Source: Mycoemilia scoparia (Eukaryota > Kickxellomycota > Kickxellomycetes > Kickxellales > Kickxellaceae). From it: DNA of 64,000 nucleotides. Where the stretch lies: contig JANBPU010000037.1 in the NCBI GenBank assembly GCA_027575805.1, forward strand, positions 1 to 64,000, in the 5' to 3' direction. The notes beneath the pieces are model-generated. The model was not told the origin of the DNA. It did not search any database and saw only the letters and a program-made list of their open reading frames with translations. Made by a program: the position numbers and the translations under genes. This document shows positions 22,032 through 35,700 of the stretch, one piece after another; the first letter of the stretch is position 1, and the number at the start of each line of letters is the position of its first letter.

Positions 22032-23268
22032 ATCATAGCGAATTTTTATTATTCAAGAATTAGTATGTTCTAGAAACAAATGTGACTAACTTGCTGTAAT
22101 GATGTTCTTTTGTAATATCTAGTTTTTTAAACGCATTCTTTTTGAGTTGGGTAATTTCAGCTATTAAAGGGCCGCAATTTTGGGATGTTTATACTTTAGT
22201 TAGTTGATACAATAATATTACATGTTAAATATGTCTTTAAAACGACCTATGTAGCCCAAATGTTTTAGAGATGTAGTTGTATAACTAAAGGATTGTTGGC
22301 TAGAGATAAAAGCCTCAACAGTTATATTACATCAAAACCCCTGAACATACATTTGAGACCAAAGTAAAAACCGAGTCACAGTTTTATAACTTCAAATTTC
22401 ATAACGACTACAATTATGAAGTGAAACCCCCTGATTTAAACATTCGCTGCTCAACAGGAATCAAGATCTTTTTGAGGCATAATAAATTGACTTACTGAAA
22501 AACTTAGTGGCCTTGTCCAAGATTCACATTCCAAAACCCTTACACTGTTGCAGCATAAGGGAAATCATGATCAATTTGTCCATTAGCATTATCGCTTTAT
22601 TTCACAAGCTAATAAGCATAAGAGGCTCCTCAAAAATCAAGATAAAAATACATGCACAAACAAGCAGAAGGAATAATAAAAAGCAATAGTTGGTAAGAAT
22701 CAAATTACAATAATAACAATACATACATTCAAGAGGGAAGTCAGCTTTACACTATCCCTGAAAGAGCAATACGTCTTTACAACACACATCAGACCTTTGC
22801 AATTCTTGTAAATTATTTATCAAATCTATGGTATATTTTGCTGGGTTCCGCCCACAGCCATTGTATGACCAATGCGAAGCGAAATTCCACCCTATACAAT
22901 AAAATAGCTGATAATATTGACCGAAAGCTTTGTTTAATAGCTTATGGGTAAAAGCTTTTGAAAAACCAAATAATACTGTATTGCCAAAAATAGCATTATG
23001 AGCAAGGTAATGTAAATTCTGAACGAGATCAGTGTTACATTCTTTAAAGCCTCATTGGCCAATGATTTTACTCAGTCACTCAGTAGCAACAGGTAAAATG
23101 CATTTCTTGGCAGTATTCTAAACTGGCCCAAAGCCACAAAACCACAATCCAAAGCACACTGCTGTAATCACCAATCTTGTCTTGTTTTCAGAATATTTGG
23201 TTTTATGCTTTCGAATTTATTTGTAATTTGACTTTTTATAATTATCCTCGAATACTAATCAATAGCTT
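22032..23268. other. 1.2-kb intergenic region
   Basis: 3' region of coronin and upstream region of the bZIP gene. Only short frames without domains. The proximal 200 bp before 23269 are pyrimidine- and AT-rich, as expected for a promoter, but I identify no specific site. Confidence 0.45.
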
Positions 23269-25353
23269 ATGGACATGAATGACCACTGGTCCAATAGGGA
23301 CCAGAAAAGCCGACTTCCCACCTCCTTTAATTCCTCAAATGCCCAATGCGCAGCAACAAATATAAATGGCGCATTTTCAGCCTCACCAATTCAAGCGCAG
23401 GTTTCAGACAACATTCCAAATGATATGGCAGAGAGCACGAACGTTTCGCCCTCATGGTCATCCAGTTCTGTTGGCGACTTGGACCTTAACAACCTTTCGC
23501 TAATGAACAGCAATTCATTATCTCCTCAGCCAAGCATTCCTTTGCCATGGCTTGCTTCACTTGATACTCTTTTACAGTGTTCACCGAACTCTGCTTTGGA
23601 CGTGTCCAAACAGAAGCAGGACCCGAGTGCTATGGCTATTGACGAGTGGATGCTTAATTTTGTCAATCATGATGCTCTTGAAGCGTCATCACAACAAAGC
23701 GGAGCAACAGCTCATACTAACCAGATGCTTCAGCAAAATGGCATCACGTACAACCTTCCTAGTGGTATATTTGGTTCCAATAACCACGGATTCAACCCAA
23801 AGCTTCAGTATGGCTCTATACATAACAATGAGGCAATGACGATAACAGCTGATATTTCACCCCCCACACAGGACCCCATGTCAGCACAATTACCTCATTT
23901 AGCACCAAGATCCATAGCGTCCCAGGGTCAAACCAAGACCACAGGCACTGCTGCTACAGATACAGATACTATTCCTGCACCCAGTACCCTGCTTTCCAAG
24001 AGCAGCACTAATCATAACCCAAAAACAGTCACAGATGCTGCAAAGGACAGTGAGGCCAAGATCAAAGTAGAACCTGGCACTGATGCACCGCCAATCACGG
24101 CTGCCCAGAAGCGTCAGGACAGGTTAATAAAGAATCGAGCAGCCGCTCTACTCTCAAGAAAACGCAAACGCGAGCACCTTGAAAGTCTAGAAAGCACAGT
24201 GAAGGTACTCACCGAAGAAAACGAAGAACTAAAAAAGAAGGTTCAAGAGTTAGAGCAGCAATTGGCCCAAGAAACCAAAGAGAATAGTGCTCTTAAAATC
24301 AAGCTGGCTACACACGACAATCCTGTGAAAAGCAGCAGTCACACAGAAAGCATCAGCAAGAATACTGCAAAACAAATATGGACACCGCCCTCAATGCACA
24401 GTACTGTCAACCACAAGAATCACCGTGTTCTAGGAAACATGCTCATTCCTGTGATATTCTCATTTGGCATATTTTGCTTGCTCTCAAACTACCACCACCA
24501 GAGCTCCTTCAGCTCTGAATCGTATTCTGATGGTGGTCTTGGATTCTCTGCTTACAAGTCACTGCCTGGAACTGGTGGTGATATGGATGAAGTCCAAAGC
24601 CTATTATACGACATAACTAATGACACACGAACCCTGACCAACAATGATGACGGCTCTGAGGATGAACTCTCTTTGCTAGAGCGCATTCGCAGGTCCATAA
24701 ACAACGAATCAAAAAGGCAAGATAAAGCTGCCGACAATTCCAAGTCTTCTGTGGCTACGCCAAGCATCCGCAACTCAGTATTTGGTCTTCAATCCAAGTA
24801 CTCCTTTGAAAAGTTCATATCAACCAGTTCGGCCATTCGAAGCCTCTTCACAGGGTATACCACAGCACAGAGCAGCACGTTCATAACTCAAGAAAGCGCC
24901 ATTCTCCACTCATGGATCCAGAAGCTCATGACTCCCTTTAGATCAAAGCTGTCTGGCAAGAAAAAAGAAGTTTCCTCAGACCATCATGTGACTAACAAGG
25001 GATGCAATGATGAATATGGTATGATATACTGCTCTGACATCCAGCATGCTATATTGAAAACCCTACCCTCCAATCAGCCCTTGCCAAGTGCTGCATCAAA
25101 ATCGGCTTCCAGCGATTCGCACCCTCGTCTCTCATTTTACTCTCCCATCAGTGATAACATGATGGATTCTTCTAAATATGCAACGCCGCCATGGGAGACG
25201 AACCCCCCAGTACCAAACAATGCAAATACAGCAAGCCAGCCATCGCGACTGCCTTCTCTGCAGCCGAACAATAACCAGTACCTACGAATTGATGTTGAGG
25301 TTCTCGGCAGCAGAATTGTTACTGACGAAACATATTTCCATGACATAGTATAG
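23269..25353 (+). CDS. membrane-anchored bZIP transcription factor (ATF6/CREB3-like layout)
   Basis: Single exon, 694 aa. Residues 1-270 are Ser/Thr/Gln/Asn-rich with acidic patches, a likely activation region. The basic region is at about 285-305 (KNRAAALLSRKRKREHLESL, with the invariant N289-x7-R297), followed by a leucine zipper to about 340 (VLTEENEELKKKVQELEQQL). A single hydrophobic helix occupies about 391-406 (NMLIPVIFSFGIFCLLSNY). After it come some 285 hydrophilic residues with NxS/T sequons (N-D-T, N-E-S), as expected for an ER-lumenal tail, ending LRIDVEVLGSRIVTDETYF. This order (activator, bZIP, TM, lumenal tail) is that of ATF6 and CREB3 proteins, which are released by Golgi S1P/S2P proteolysis; Dikarya Hac1 lacks the TM. 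That it senses ER stress is inference. Several RxxL-like sites follow the TM, none diagnostic. Confidence 0.85.
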   Translation: MDMNDHWSNRDQKSRLPTSFNSSNAQCAATNINGAFSASPIQAQVSDNIPNDMAESTNVSPSWSSSSVGDLDLNNLSLMNSNSLSPQPSIPLPWLASLDTLLQCSPNSALDVSKQKQDPSAMAIDEWMLNFVNHDALEASSQQSGATAHTNQMLQQNGITYNLPSGIFGSNNHGFNPKLQYGSIHNNEAMTITADISPPTQDPMSAQLPHLAPRSIASQGQTKTTGTAATDTDTIPAPSTLLSKSSTNHNPKTVTDAAKDSEAKIKVEPGTDAPPITAAQKRQDRLIKNRAAALLSRKRKREHLESLESTVKVLTEENEELKKKVQELEQQLAQETKENSALKIKLATHDNPVKSSSHTESISKNTAKQIWTPPSMHSTVNHKNHRVLGNMLIPVIFSFGIFCLLSNYHHQSSFSSESYSDGGLGFSAYKSLPGTGGDMDEVQSLLYDITNDTRTLTNNDDGSEDELSLLERIRRSINNESKRQDKAADNSKSSVATPSIRNSVFGLQSKYSFEKFISTSSAIRSLFTGYTTAQSSTFITQESAILHSWIQKLMTPFRSKLSGKKKEVSSDHHVTNKGCNDEYGMIYCSDIQHAILKTLPSNQPLPSAASKSASSDSHPRLSFYSPISDNMMDSSKYATPPWETNPPVPNNANTASQPSRLPSLQPNNNQYLRIDVEVLGSRIVTDETYFHDIV

Positions 25354-27600
<2,247 letters not shown>

Positions 27601-29273
27601 TTAGCCTAGTCCATTCTGCCTTGACAACTGGTGCATTATATTTATATCGTTAAAATTCATAGAAAAATCGAAACTGTTTTTATTAGTTATTGTTGTCAAT
27701 ACACGTTTGTCATTAGAATGAGTGCTGTGAGAAATGTTAAAAAGCCACTTTACATACTGCAAGTTCTCTATCAAAAGGGAACAAGCTACTGATACCCCCA
27801 TACATTCCCTGCAAATCAACACACAGGCCATACAATTTAACTGGAGTTTGACAGATTATTGGATAACATACAAGGTGCTATTCTTATACACATTTGAGGG
27901 AGACTGCCATATGGGCGATTATTTTTGAAGGGGGGATGTTTACTAGTAAAACTGGACCTCCATTTGGCTGTGATTGCCCTTATGAACATTATCCACCAAA
28001 AGACGATACCCTTCAAAAATTACCATACATATTGTAAATTCTGGATATTTTTTCACAACACTGTTGATAATTATGACGTGAATAAAGTCACCAAGTAGAT
28101 ATTTGCTTGAACGTCATTCACATTGCCAAGAAAGAGTATAACTCATGGATACAATTGAACAGGGCTATAACTGATGTTATCGTTAATCTCTCTACCAACC
28201 ATCTAAAAGGCCTGTATCTCAACTGAGGGCTTGGAAATATTCTGTGGAACTTGAATGACATGTCTTTTTTTGGGAAGTAACAAAAATCGGCAAGAAGGCT
28301 ATGTCAATCTGGGTCAGTGCTAAAATAAAACTCCGAGTGGGATGGAAACGGAGTTTGGTCGGCTAAGGATCAACCCAGCAGGCACAGTTGCCATTACGGC
28401 CCCTTTCCCACACGATTGTGATGGCAGGGGTCTTCCAAATAATGACTACCTCCGCACGAAGATATACGTATATTCTCCCGCCCCATCTCCTCGGTCCGGG
28501 GGAGACTGCTTGGCCTCAACCAAAAAAAAAGACTCAACCACAGATGTCAAACTGTGCTGCTGGCGCTGGTTCTAGCATGGCACGGAAAGGAAAAAACCAA
28601 AGGTTGATGGCAGAGAAATGTCCACGCTGCTGCTGCATGTCATCATTTAAATGCCTGAGTTGTGCCAAGCCAATGTGCATGCATATTCGTATAATACTTG
28701 TTATAAACTCTGTTGACTCTCTTGCCCCTCTTTATTTCTAACTATTCTTTTTTATCTGTATTAAAGTGCACTGTTTCCCATTTCAAGCATACTGGAACAT
28801 TCTTTTTCTTACACAGGTTCTTTTTCAGCAGGGCCGTACACATAAATACATTACATTATTCGAATGCCCAAGAACACACTTTGCTTTTACCAATAGCCCG
28901 TAGTATCTACCAAATAAACCCAGGTTATTCCGAACAGCACCACCTCCACCTCGAGTGACACATACGGCTTAAATTTGAACTTTGCAAATAAACACATTCT
29001 AAGGTATGTACTGAATCACTACAAATGCTCAAGTTAGGACCGCTGTTTTACTTTTCTACTCTAGCGGCATAACCCTGGTATGCTACTTAATTGAGGCAAG
29101 GCGCCACATCTATCAGTTAGGTCACGCACAGTAGTTCCTTAACACAAATTCTGAAACATCAACCCATGGGTCCTTATCTTATCTCCAATAGCATTCCTCG
29201 CATACTTCACACCCTCTTATTTATTTCTCTCTCTCTCTCCTTCCTAATAGACAGTTAAATATTATAACTACCA
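27601..29273. other. 1.7-kb intergenic region with one MITE-like element
   Basis: Apart from the element at 27909-28032 I see no structured feature. A plus-strand frame around 28388-28741 has a Cys cluster near its end but no start, splice or domain support. A CT-rich tract at 29223-29243 lies just before the SIP5-like start and is probably in its leader or promoter. Confidence 0.45.
27909..28032 (+). repeat. MITE-like family 1, copy B
   Basis: Left end ATTATTTTTGAAGGGG, right end ACCCTTCAAAAATTACCAT, about 124 bp. Internal TTTACTAGTAAAACTGGAC and GGCTGTGATTGCCC are shared with copies E and H. Confidence 0.85.
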
Positions 29274-31073
29274 ATGGGAAATACATCCACAAAGCCGCTA
29301 CATACGCTTGATGGGGGGAAATTTCACCCTAACGGTATATATCCAAGCGATGCTCAGGACTTTGATGCCAAAATTGTCCAGAAGCTAATAATGCAGCGGC
29401 TCCTATCTCCCTTCTATAAGGGCTCCGAAGACCCAGACCCAGACCCATTCGCCAAAAACTCACAAACGCCAAACAGTCCAGGTATACAAAGTACTAATGA
29501 TACAGACGATGATGGATGGTGGAGCTACAGGCTTCATATTGATAGCAGCAGCCAAGATGATACCCAGATCAATAAGGGAGCTTATTCGCAAGGAAGCAAT
29601 GTCAATACTGCTTTTGGATCTCCGTCAACAAACACACTGGCAGCTGGAAACAAGCTATCAGCCGCCGTTAGTCACCAGCCATGCTCTACACAAAAGACGC
29701 TTCGGGTAAATGTGCAAAATAGTAGTACATACTCCACCGGACTCAGTGACGATTTCATGCAACCCAGCGCCAAGTCAGACAGCAGCTCATATAGCAATGC
29801 TTGGGCAAAGAATCTATACCGGCGGGTTGTCGAGTGTCCAATTTGCTTCCTCTATTACCCGAAAAATATAAACTATTCAAACTGCTGCCACAAGCCGATA
29901 TGCACAGAGTGCTTTATACAGATAAAGCGCAACGATGAGTTACTCTCCCCCGCGCATTGCCCCTACTGTGTAGAGCCTGACTTCGGCATCGTCTATTACC
30001 CACCTCGCGAAGTTATAGGAAGACTGGAGCAGAGACCTGGACATAAAAAAGCAAAGAGCTCAGTGTCTAGCATGGCAGTCAAGGTTTGTCAGCCAACGAC
30101 GAGTCAATCCAAGCCCTCGAACTCACGTCAGCGCAGCAAGACTGCCAGCGGCCAGGAACCACAAGTGGTATTTAGTGATGATATTCGCCCCAACCTTTTG
30201 AAACAGCTAACTGCAGCCAAGGAGAAGCGCGAACGCGAAGAGCAAAGGAGAAATGCAGCATTTGCTGTCCTAGCCGCTGCTACCCAGAGGGCCAGCCAAA
30301 TGGGTGCGGCGAGACGCTCAAGAGGCAGTGGTAGCACTGGTAGCCAAACACCTGGCATACAGTCTGTAAATGGCAGGTCCGGGCGGTCGGGAAGACGTGG
30401 TGGTGTGCGCCAGGTAGTGCGGATTCCTAGCGAATATGGAAGCTATTTGGCAGCCATGCGAGCATCTGGTGGACAAAACCTGGAAGAATTCCTTATCCAG
30501 GAGGCCATCAGGCAAAGTTTAGAAGATATGGAAGGGCCATCATCATCTACATCAACAACAAATCCTGCAGCAGATACTCCACAGGCTAATACCACAATAA
30601 GTGCTGGATCGCAGGACCAGACCGCCAGGACATCATCCCATGCCGGCTCATCAACAAGTGCCAGGCCAGATTGTCAAGTACAAATACAGAACACTAAACC
30701 AGGAGTCGGGAGTAATAGCAAAGACAGCCCTGCAGATAATGTGATGCACCAGAGCCAACAAGAAAATGGAACCAGCAGCACGGTAGAGGATAACAAGATC
30801 AATGCTCAGACTGGCGGCACTGCTCAAACCCCTGAGACAAAGGGCACCACCAGTATTTCAAGCACAAGGCCAGTGTCATCGTCTGCTACAGCCAAAAACG
30901 ACCATGTGCCAAACAACATATCGAACGCATCGACATTTGACATGGACTGCAAAACCACGACAATACGGACAATAACTACAAGCTCTGATCGTGAAGGCGG
31001 TGCTAATGAGGACGGTCTCCAAAGGAAATGCAATGATAACAATAGTATTTCGCCCTCACTAGTCAGCTTATAG
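29274..31073 (+). CDS. SIP5: SIP5-family RING-like zinc-finger protein
   Basis: Single exon, 599 aa. The start MGNTSTKPLHT fits an N-myristoylation site (Gly2, Ser/Thr at position 5 to 6), suggesting membrane attachment. Residues about 185-240 are the Sip5 zinc finger: VECPICFLYYPKNINYSNCC, HKPICTECFIQIKR and AHCPYCVEPDFGIVYYPP. A charged helix (KEKREREEQRRNAAF, about 312-325) and a ubiquitin-interacting-motif-like segment (EFLIQEAIRQSLEDME, about 403-418) follow; the rest is Ser/Thr/Gln-rich and disordered. Yeast Sip5 links Snf1 kinase and the Reg1-Glc7 phosphatase; a ubiquitin ligase role is possible but not shown. Confidence 0.85.
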   Translation: MGNTSTKPLHTLDGGKFHPNGIYPSDAQDFDAKIVQKLIMQRLLSPFYKGSEDPDPDPFAKNSQTPNSPGIQSTNDTDDDGWWSYRLHIDSSSQDDTQINKGAYSQGSNVNTAFGSPSTNTLAAGNKLSAAVSHQPCSTQKTLRVNVQNSSTYSTGLSDDFMQPSAKSDSSSYSNAWAKNLYRRVVECPICFLYYPKNINYSNCCHKPICTECFIQIKRNDELLSPAHCPYCVEPDFGIVYYPPREVIGRLEQRPGHKKAKSSVSSMAVKVCQPTTSQSKPSNSRQRSKTASGQEPQVVFSDDIRPNLLKQLTAAKEKREREEQRRNAAFAVLAAATQRASQMGAARRSRGSGSTGSQTPGIQSVNGRSGRSGRRGGVRQVVRIPSEYGSYLAAMRASGGQNLEEFLIQEAIRQSLEDMEGPSSSTSTTNPAADTPQANTTISAGSQDQTARTSSHAGSSTSARPDCQVQIQNTKPGVGSNSKDSPADNVMHQSQQENGTSSTVEDNKINAQTGGTAQTPETKGTTSISSTRPVSSSATAKNDHVPNNISNASTFDMDCKTTTIRTITTSSDREGGANEDGLQRKCNDNNSISPSLVSL

Positions 31074-32424
31074 GAACCTCCACTAACTTCTTCTCTTGCC
31101 CTTTCATGTACTTTTTGCATCTATCCTTTGCTGTATTTTCACTTTCTTCAGACTTTTAGTCATACGCAATAAACTCTTTATACGCACAGTTCTGGTAAAG
31201 AAAACACTGCAAGGTTTCTTATAAATTGGTGACCACCAGACTCATCAAAGAGCACAGCTTCAAAAACACTCATAAGATCACCAAATAGAGACTGCCAGTC
31301 ATCCACAATTGATGTAATGATTGGCATGAATTACTGAAATAGTCAAAATAGATGACGAAAAGTCAAAACTTTATAGGCAGCAAATATTAGTTCATCAGGG
31401 GTGGCCTGGCGTGCGTGTGTGAATGGCCGATGCTCATTAAAAACGGTCCAAAAGTCAACAAAGAAGTGATCATGCTTTAGCCAATAACAGGTAAAAACTT
31501 GGAAGCAGGAGGTTTATTTTCTTGTTTAATAGCCCGGCTGATTTACCCTCCGCTCCTAAGGCTGGGGCATTAGTCTAAAGCTCTGCCCCATGTTCAAGCC
31601 AAAGTCGGCATACAACCACTTTGCAAAATGGCGATTAATGCCTTCTCGCAGCTTTTGTTACTGTTGCTGGCGGCAGCAAAATGTTTATTTTGGCTATGGC
31701 AAACCCCGGATTTTCTTTCTAGATGCTGCTGCCATTGAAAGTGCGGCTCAATGCAGACGTTGTCAAGCAAGCAGTGAAGGCCAAGGTCATATTGTGCGTT
31801 GTGGATAGGCGTGACACCCAGCATATCTATTTTTGTTTGCAGTTGAACAAGTGTAGGCCCAGTGTGCGGTCATTGGGACTTTGGGCTGGGCATTGTAGGC
31901 CTCTGGCGCCTGCTGCATGTAGGAAAGGCCATGCCAATCTGGCCAGAGAGGTCTCCGTCAGCCACATCAATACGAGAACAAGCCGTATCTGCATACATGC
32001 CCTATTGTGGTGCACTGTGGGCCTGCAGAGTGCCATTCCAAGCATCCCATGCCACCGGTGCTTCTCTTGAAGAATATCCAGATGCCTTTGTTGGTGTGGA
32101 GGACTGGTGCTAACAGAGTGGGCCTTGAAGACAGTAGGTGGCACCAGCAGTAGGAAACAGAGATTTGTACTGAACAGTTGAGATTGCCATCCGCAAATGC
32201 CTGGCAAATATAGTTGTGTAGCCCGCAATAGGCTATATTTTTACTATGGCGGTGACACTTTTCAGTAGCACCGGCCGTTCAAATTTGGGAACTGGGCAAT
32301 GATGGTCTGATGCTTTGTTTTGATGCTTGCTGTCACACAGTGGCCGTATCAATAGCATTGCTCTTTTTATGCTCCATCCTTTGGCCTTTACTTTAGCGGC
32401 CTCTTGTGCATTTCTTGCTCTCCA

Positions 32425-32471
<47 letters not shown>

Positions 32472-32712
32472 TCCCTTATATTTACATTTACATTTATATA
32501 CACGCCACTCTCTAGCAGCACATCTTCAATCAGTTTCTTTCACCCTATCTGTATTCTAGGTTTCGCATATTCCCTAAAAGCCATTTGCATTTTATGACCC
32601 TCTCTATCTAACTGCCCCCAGTCTTTCTGCTCAACTCTGGGTGGCTGGTCTCACTTTTCCACCCGCTGTAACACTATATTCCAATTAATCTTAAGCATCA
32701 TACAAAATCTAC
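31074..32712. other. 1.6-kb intergenic region
   Basis: 3' end of the SIP5-like gene and 5' region of the RhoGAP gene. Open frames at 31.6-32.2 kb overlap each other on both strands and carry no domain. A (CT)n tract is described separately. Confidence 0.45.
32433..32468 (+). repeat. (CT)n microsatellite upstream of the RhoGAP gene
   Basis: About 18 CT units on the coding strand, 245 bp before the ATG. CT-rich leaders also precede the SIP5-like gene, and a similar tract is at 50-89, so this may be a core-promoter feature of the genome and not chance. Confidence 0.8.
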
Positions 32713-35700
32713 ATGGGGTATCGTCGCTCGATGTCTACATCCAATGCTCTAGATCCCAGCACCTGGGTGCATGTCAATGATGCTCCGAGTATTCCTGAGA
32801 CCTTCCACACTGCCCCTCGAATTGGGTCCAACTACTTGCAGCCAGAAAGCGTGTCTAGCACTCAAAGCAGCAGCACTACAGCTTTCAGCAATGGCAAGAC
32901 CCAAAAGCAGCGTCGCCAGAGCCTTTCTCGCGTCCGCCGTTTCTTCCTTAGAGGGAAACAGTCGACCACATTTGACGGGAAATACGGCGATTCCGCTGCT
33001 ATGGCCAGCAGCAAAGAGCTCAGCACCTCAAGTATTTCTGGCGGTGACTGCTGTAAGGACTATACTGAAAGCGCATTTTCAATGGATGGCTCCTCCGCAT
33101 CGCCTCCTACAAAAGGATCTGATAGGTTTCCGACGCCAACTATCGAGAGCCCTGATAAATTTGTCCAAAAAAAGTCACCCTCCTTGGGTACTGGTACTCA
33201 TGGGAAGGTTCTGAGGCGAGCCCAGCCCAGCATGTCTTCGCTTGTGTCCAGAGGCACTGATCATCCGCCCAAACCAATCAAAGGCCAGGACCAAAGAAAA
33301 AGCGAGGAGCGGACATCCACAAATTTGTTGGCACGATTAAAAGGCAAGGTCCGCAGGTCAAATACACAGGTTGGCGCTCAGGAGGCTTTGTGCTATCCGC
33401 CTCCAAAATCCGCAACTTCTTCCCGCTTTTCAGCAAAGCCCCTCCGCACCATGAGCAGCAGTGGTTATTTGCTTTCTAGCAGAGACTCCAGGACAGACCT
33501 ATCAAAGCCCAGACCTACCACAAGCAATACCTTTGGTAGCTTCAGTTCCGGTAGCGATCGCGGCCACAAGACTTTGTCAGTTGAAAAGGTTTTTAGCAAA
33601 ACTGCGAGGTGTCAATCTGTTGATGCTGGGGCTATGGAAAGGCCCCGTTTTAACTCAAACGCTTCCGTCTTCCCTCCATCTCCCCTAAGAAAAGAAAAGC
33701 CATCCCCAGCAAAGTCATACCTGAAGAATTGTCAAACTGTTGAGGCACCTTCCCCTCGCCTATACATCCAGACCACAAACCTTTCGCACCACACTATTCT
33801 TGAGGACGGTCCACACACCCCATCACCTATTCCATTCCCTACCCCATCATCTGCTTTCTCAGAGAGGTTCCCTGCACAGGCAGGCACACCCACAAGCGTC
33901 AGTACAAAGCACTCTCAAGGTGATGCATCGTCTTCGCTTTCAAATGACAAGCAGAATCTCCAAAAGTCGCGCTCAATCCCTGCACTACACTCAAAGAATA
34001 TGTTTAAACAAGGCGTTACGCCCAGCACAAATGACACATGTGGCGATGAATCAGTTCCCCCACTACCTTATGCCATACCCCTCAAAAAGCACAGTAACGA
34101 AAGTGGGCGCCGTCAAAGTCTAGGGTGGCGCCTTAAAACACGGTCGGTGTTAGGTAAAGTTGGACTGATGTCTAGTGGAGGCTCTATAGCAAATGCTGAT
34201 AAGCCCCCAGCAGGTTTAAATGGTCTATCCAGCAAATGTGGCGTACAGGTACAATCAAATGGAAGTGGTACCATGTCCATTGACAGTGACTCTGTTGATC
34301 ATGTCTCCATTGCATCATCTGCATCGTCATCGTGCCAGTCTGAGTCACAGCTATCTAAATCGGATAGTCTCACTACAAATTCTTCAAAGCATAAACCCCC
34401 ACCCATACATGTTTCTGCTGGTCGCAGCAACTCTTTGCAGACGAACCAGATATATACACCCAGTCCACTTGGTGACTTCAGGGACACAGACGCCGCTACT
34501 TCCTACGACTCACAGGCAAAGCTTTTCAGACGCACGCTTAAAGCAATGTGGGACATAACATCACTCAAAAGTCCAAAGTCACCTTTGGACTCGTCCGCCA
34601 TATCACGACCATTTTCTGTTGTACACACTAATAGCTCGCCATTTTCAGCCGGACCCACGCTTTCAGATATGTCCGGAGTACCACCGCCCTCCACCCCAAT
34701 TTCAACCACCAATCCCAATATGGGCCCAAGCGTCGAAGGGTCTATATTTGGGATGAAGTTATCCATGGCTGCAAAAAGATACCCATTTTCATCCTCTATC
34801 CCTCTTCCACCTGTGGTTGTTAGGTGCATAGAGTATATTAATAAGCATGGTCTGGATGAGCAAGGTATATACAGAATTCCAGGAGCGGCTAGCGTTGTCA
34901 ACAGGATAAAGAAGCTGTTTATTTTAGGCGAGGATGTTGACCTTGACGATGTCGAGACAGATGTATATTCTGTAGCCACACTCCTTAAAATGTACTTGCG
35001 TGAGCTTCCAGAGCCCTTGCTTACTACTGAATTAAAAGAAAAATTTGACAAGCTGGAAGTCCAGTTTCCAAGCCCCTCAACACCAGATTCAACACATTCA
35101 TTCGCACCTAGCCAGAAACAGCAAAGCCAGCGTCTTCAAGAGATTCTTGGGGTGCCCAAGCTAGCTATGCCTGTCGAAACAAAGAAGGTCACGCCCGATT
35201 CTCCACTCACAAGGGAAGAGTGGTCTACTCAACTAAAAGAACTTGTTGACAAGCTCCCAGAGTCGAACTTTAACATGTTGTCTCTGTTAATGAACCATCT
35301 CTGCAAAGTCAACAAATCTTCACAGCAAAATATGATGCACCTTAACAACCTTCGAATAATATTCTGTCCTACCCTAAACATTCGTCCACATATATTCTTG
35401 GAAATGGCTAGTCACCCCGAAGAATTCTTCCCTGCGATGAAGAAGCTTGAAATGAACGAATCAGCAACAGGCATGACAGAAAATTGTAGTGGTTCGACTT
35501 TGGCGCCCGAGTTCAAAGAGGGCAAGATACAATCACCTGTAGTACAGTCGGCCAAGCCGGCTGTTGGTGAGCCTACCAAGCTTGCCTCTGAAACATTCCC
35601 CTCAGGCAAATTATCTCCATCCGCAAAAAAGCAGAGGTCGTATTCATACTTTGCAATGAGATCTTTGATAGCTTTGGAGCGAAATGAGACAAACACAAAG

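Noticed and set aside
22507..22689. 60-codon frame between coronin and the bZIP gene
   Set aside because: Short, no domain, AT-rich chance frame.
28388..28741. Frame with a Cys cluster (CPRCCCMSSFKCLSCAKPMC)
   Set aside because: Cys spacing fits no zinc-finger family I know, there is no plausible start or splice context, and it contains a homopolymer-A run.
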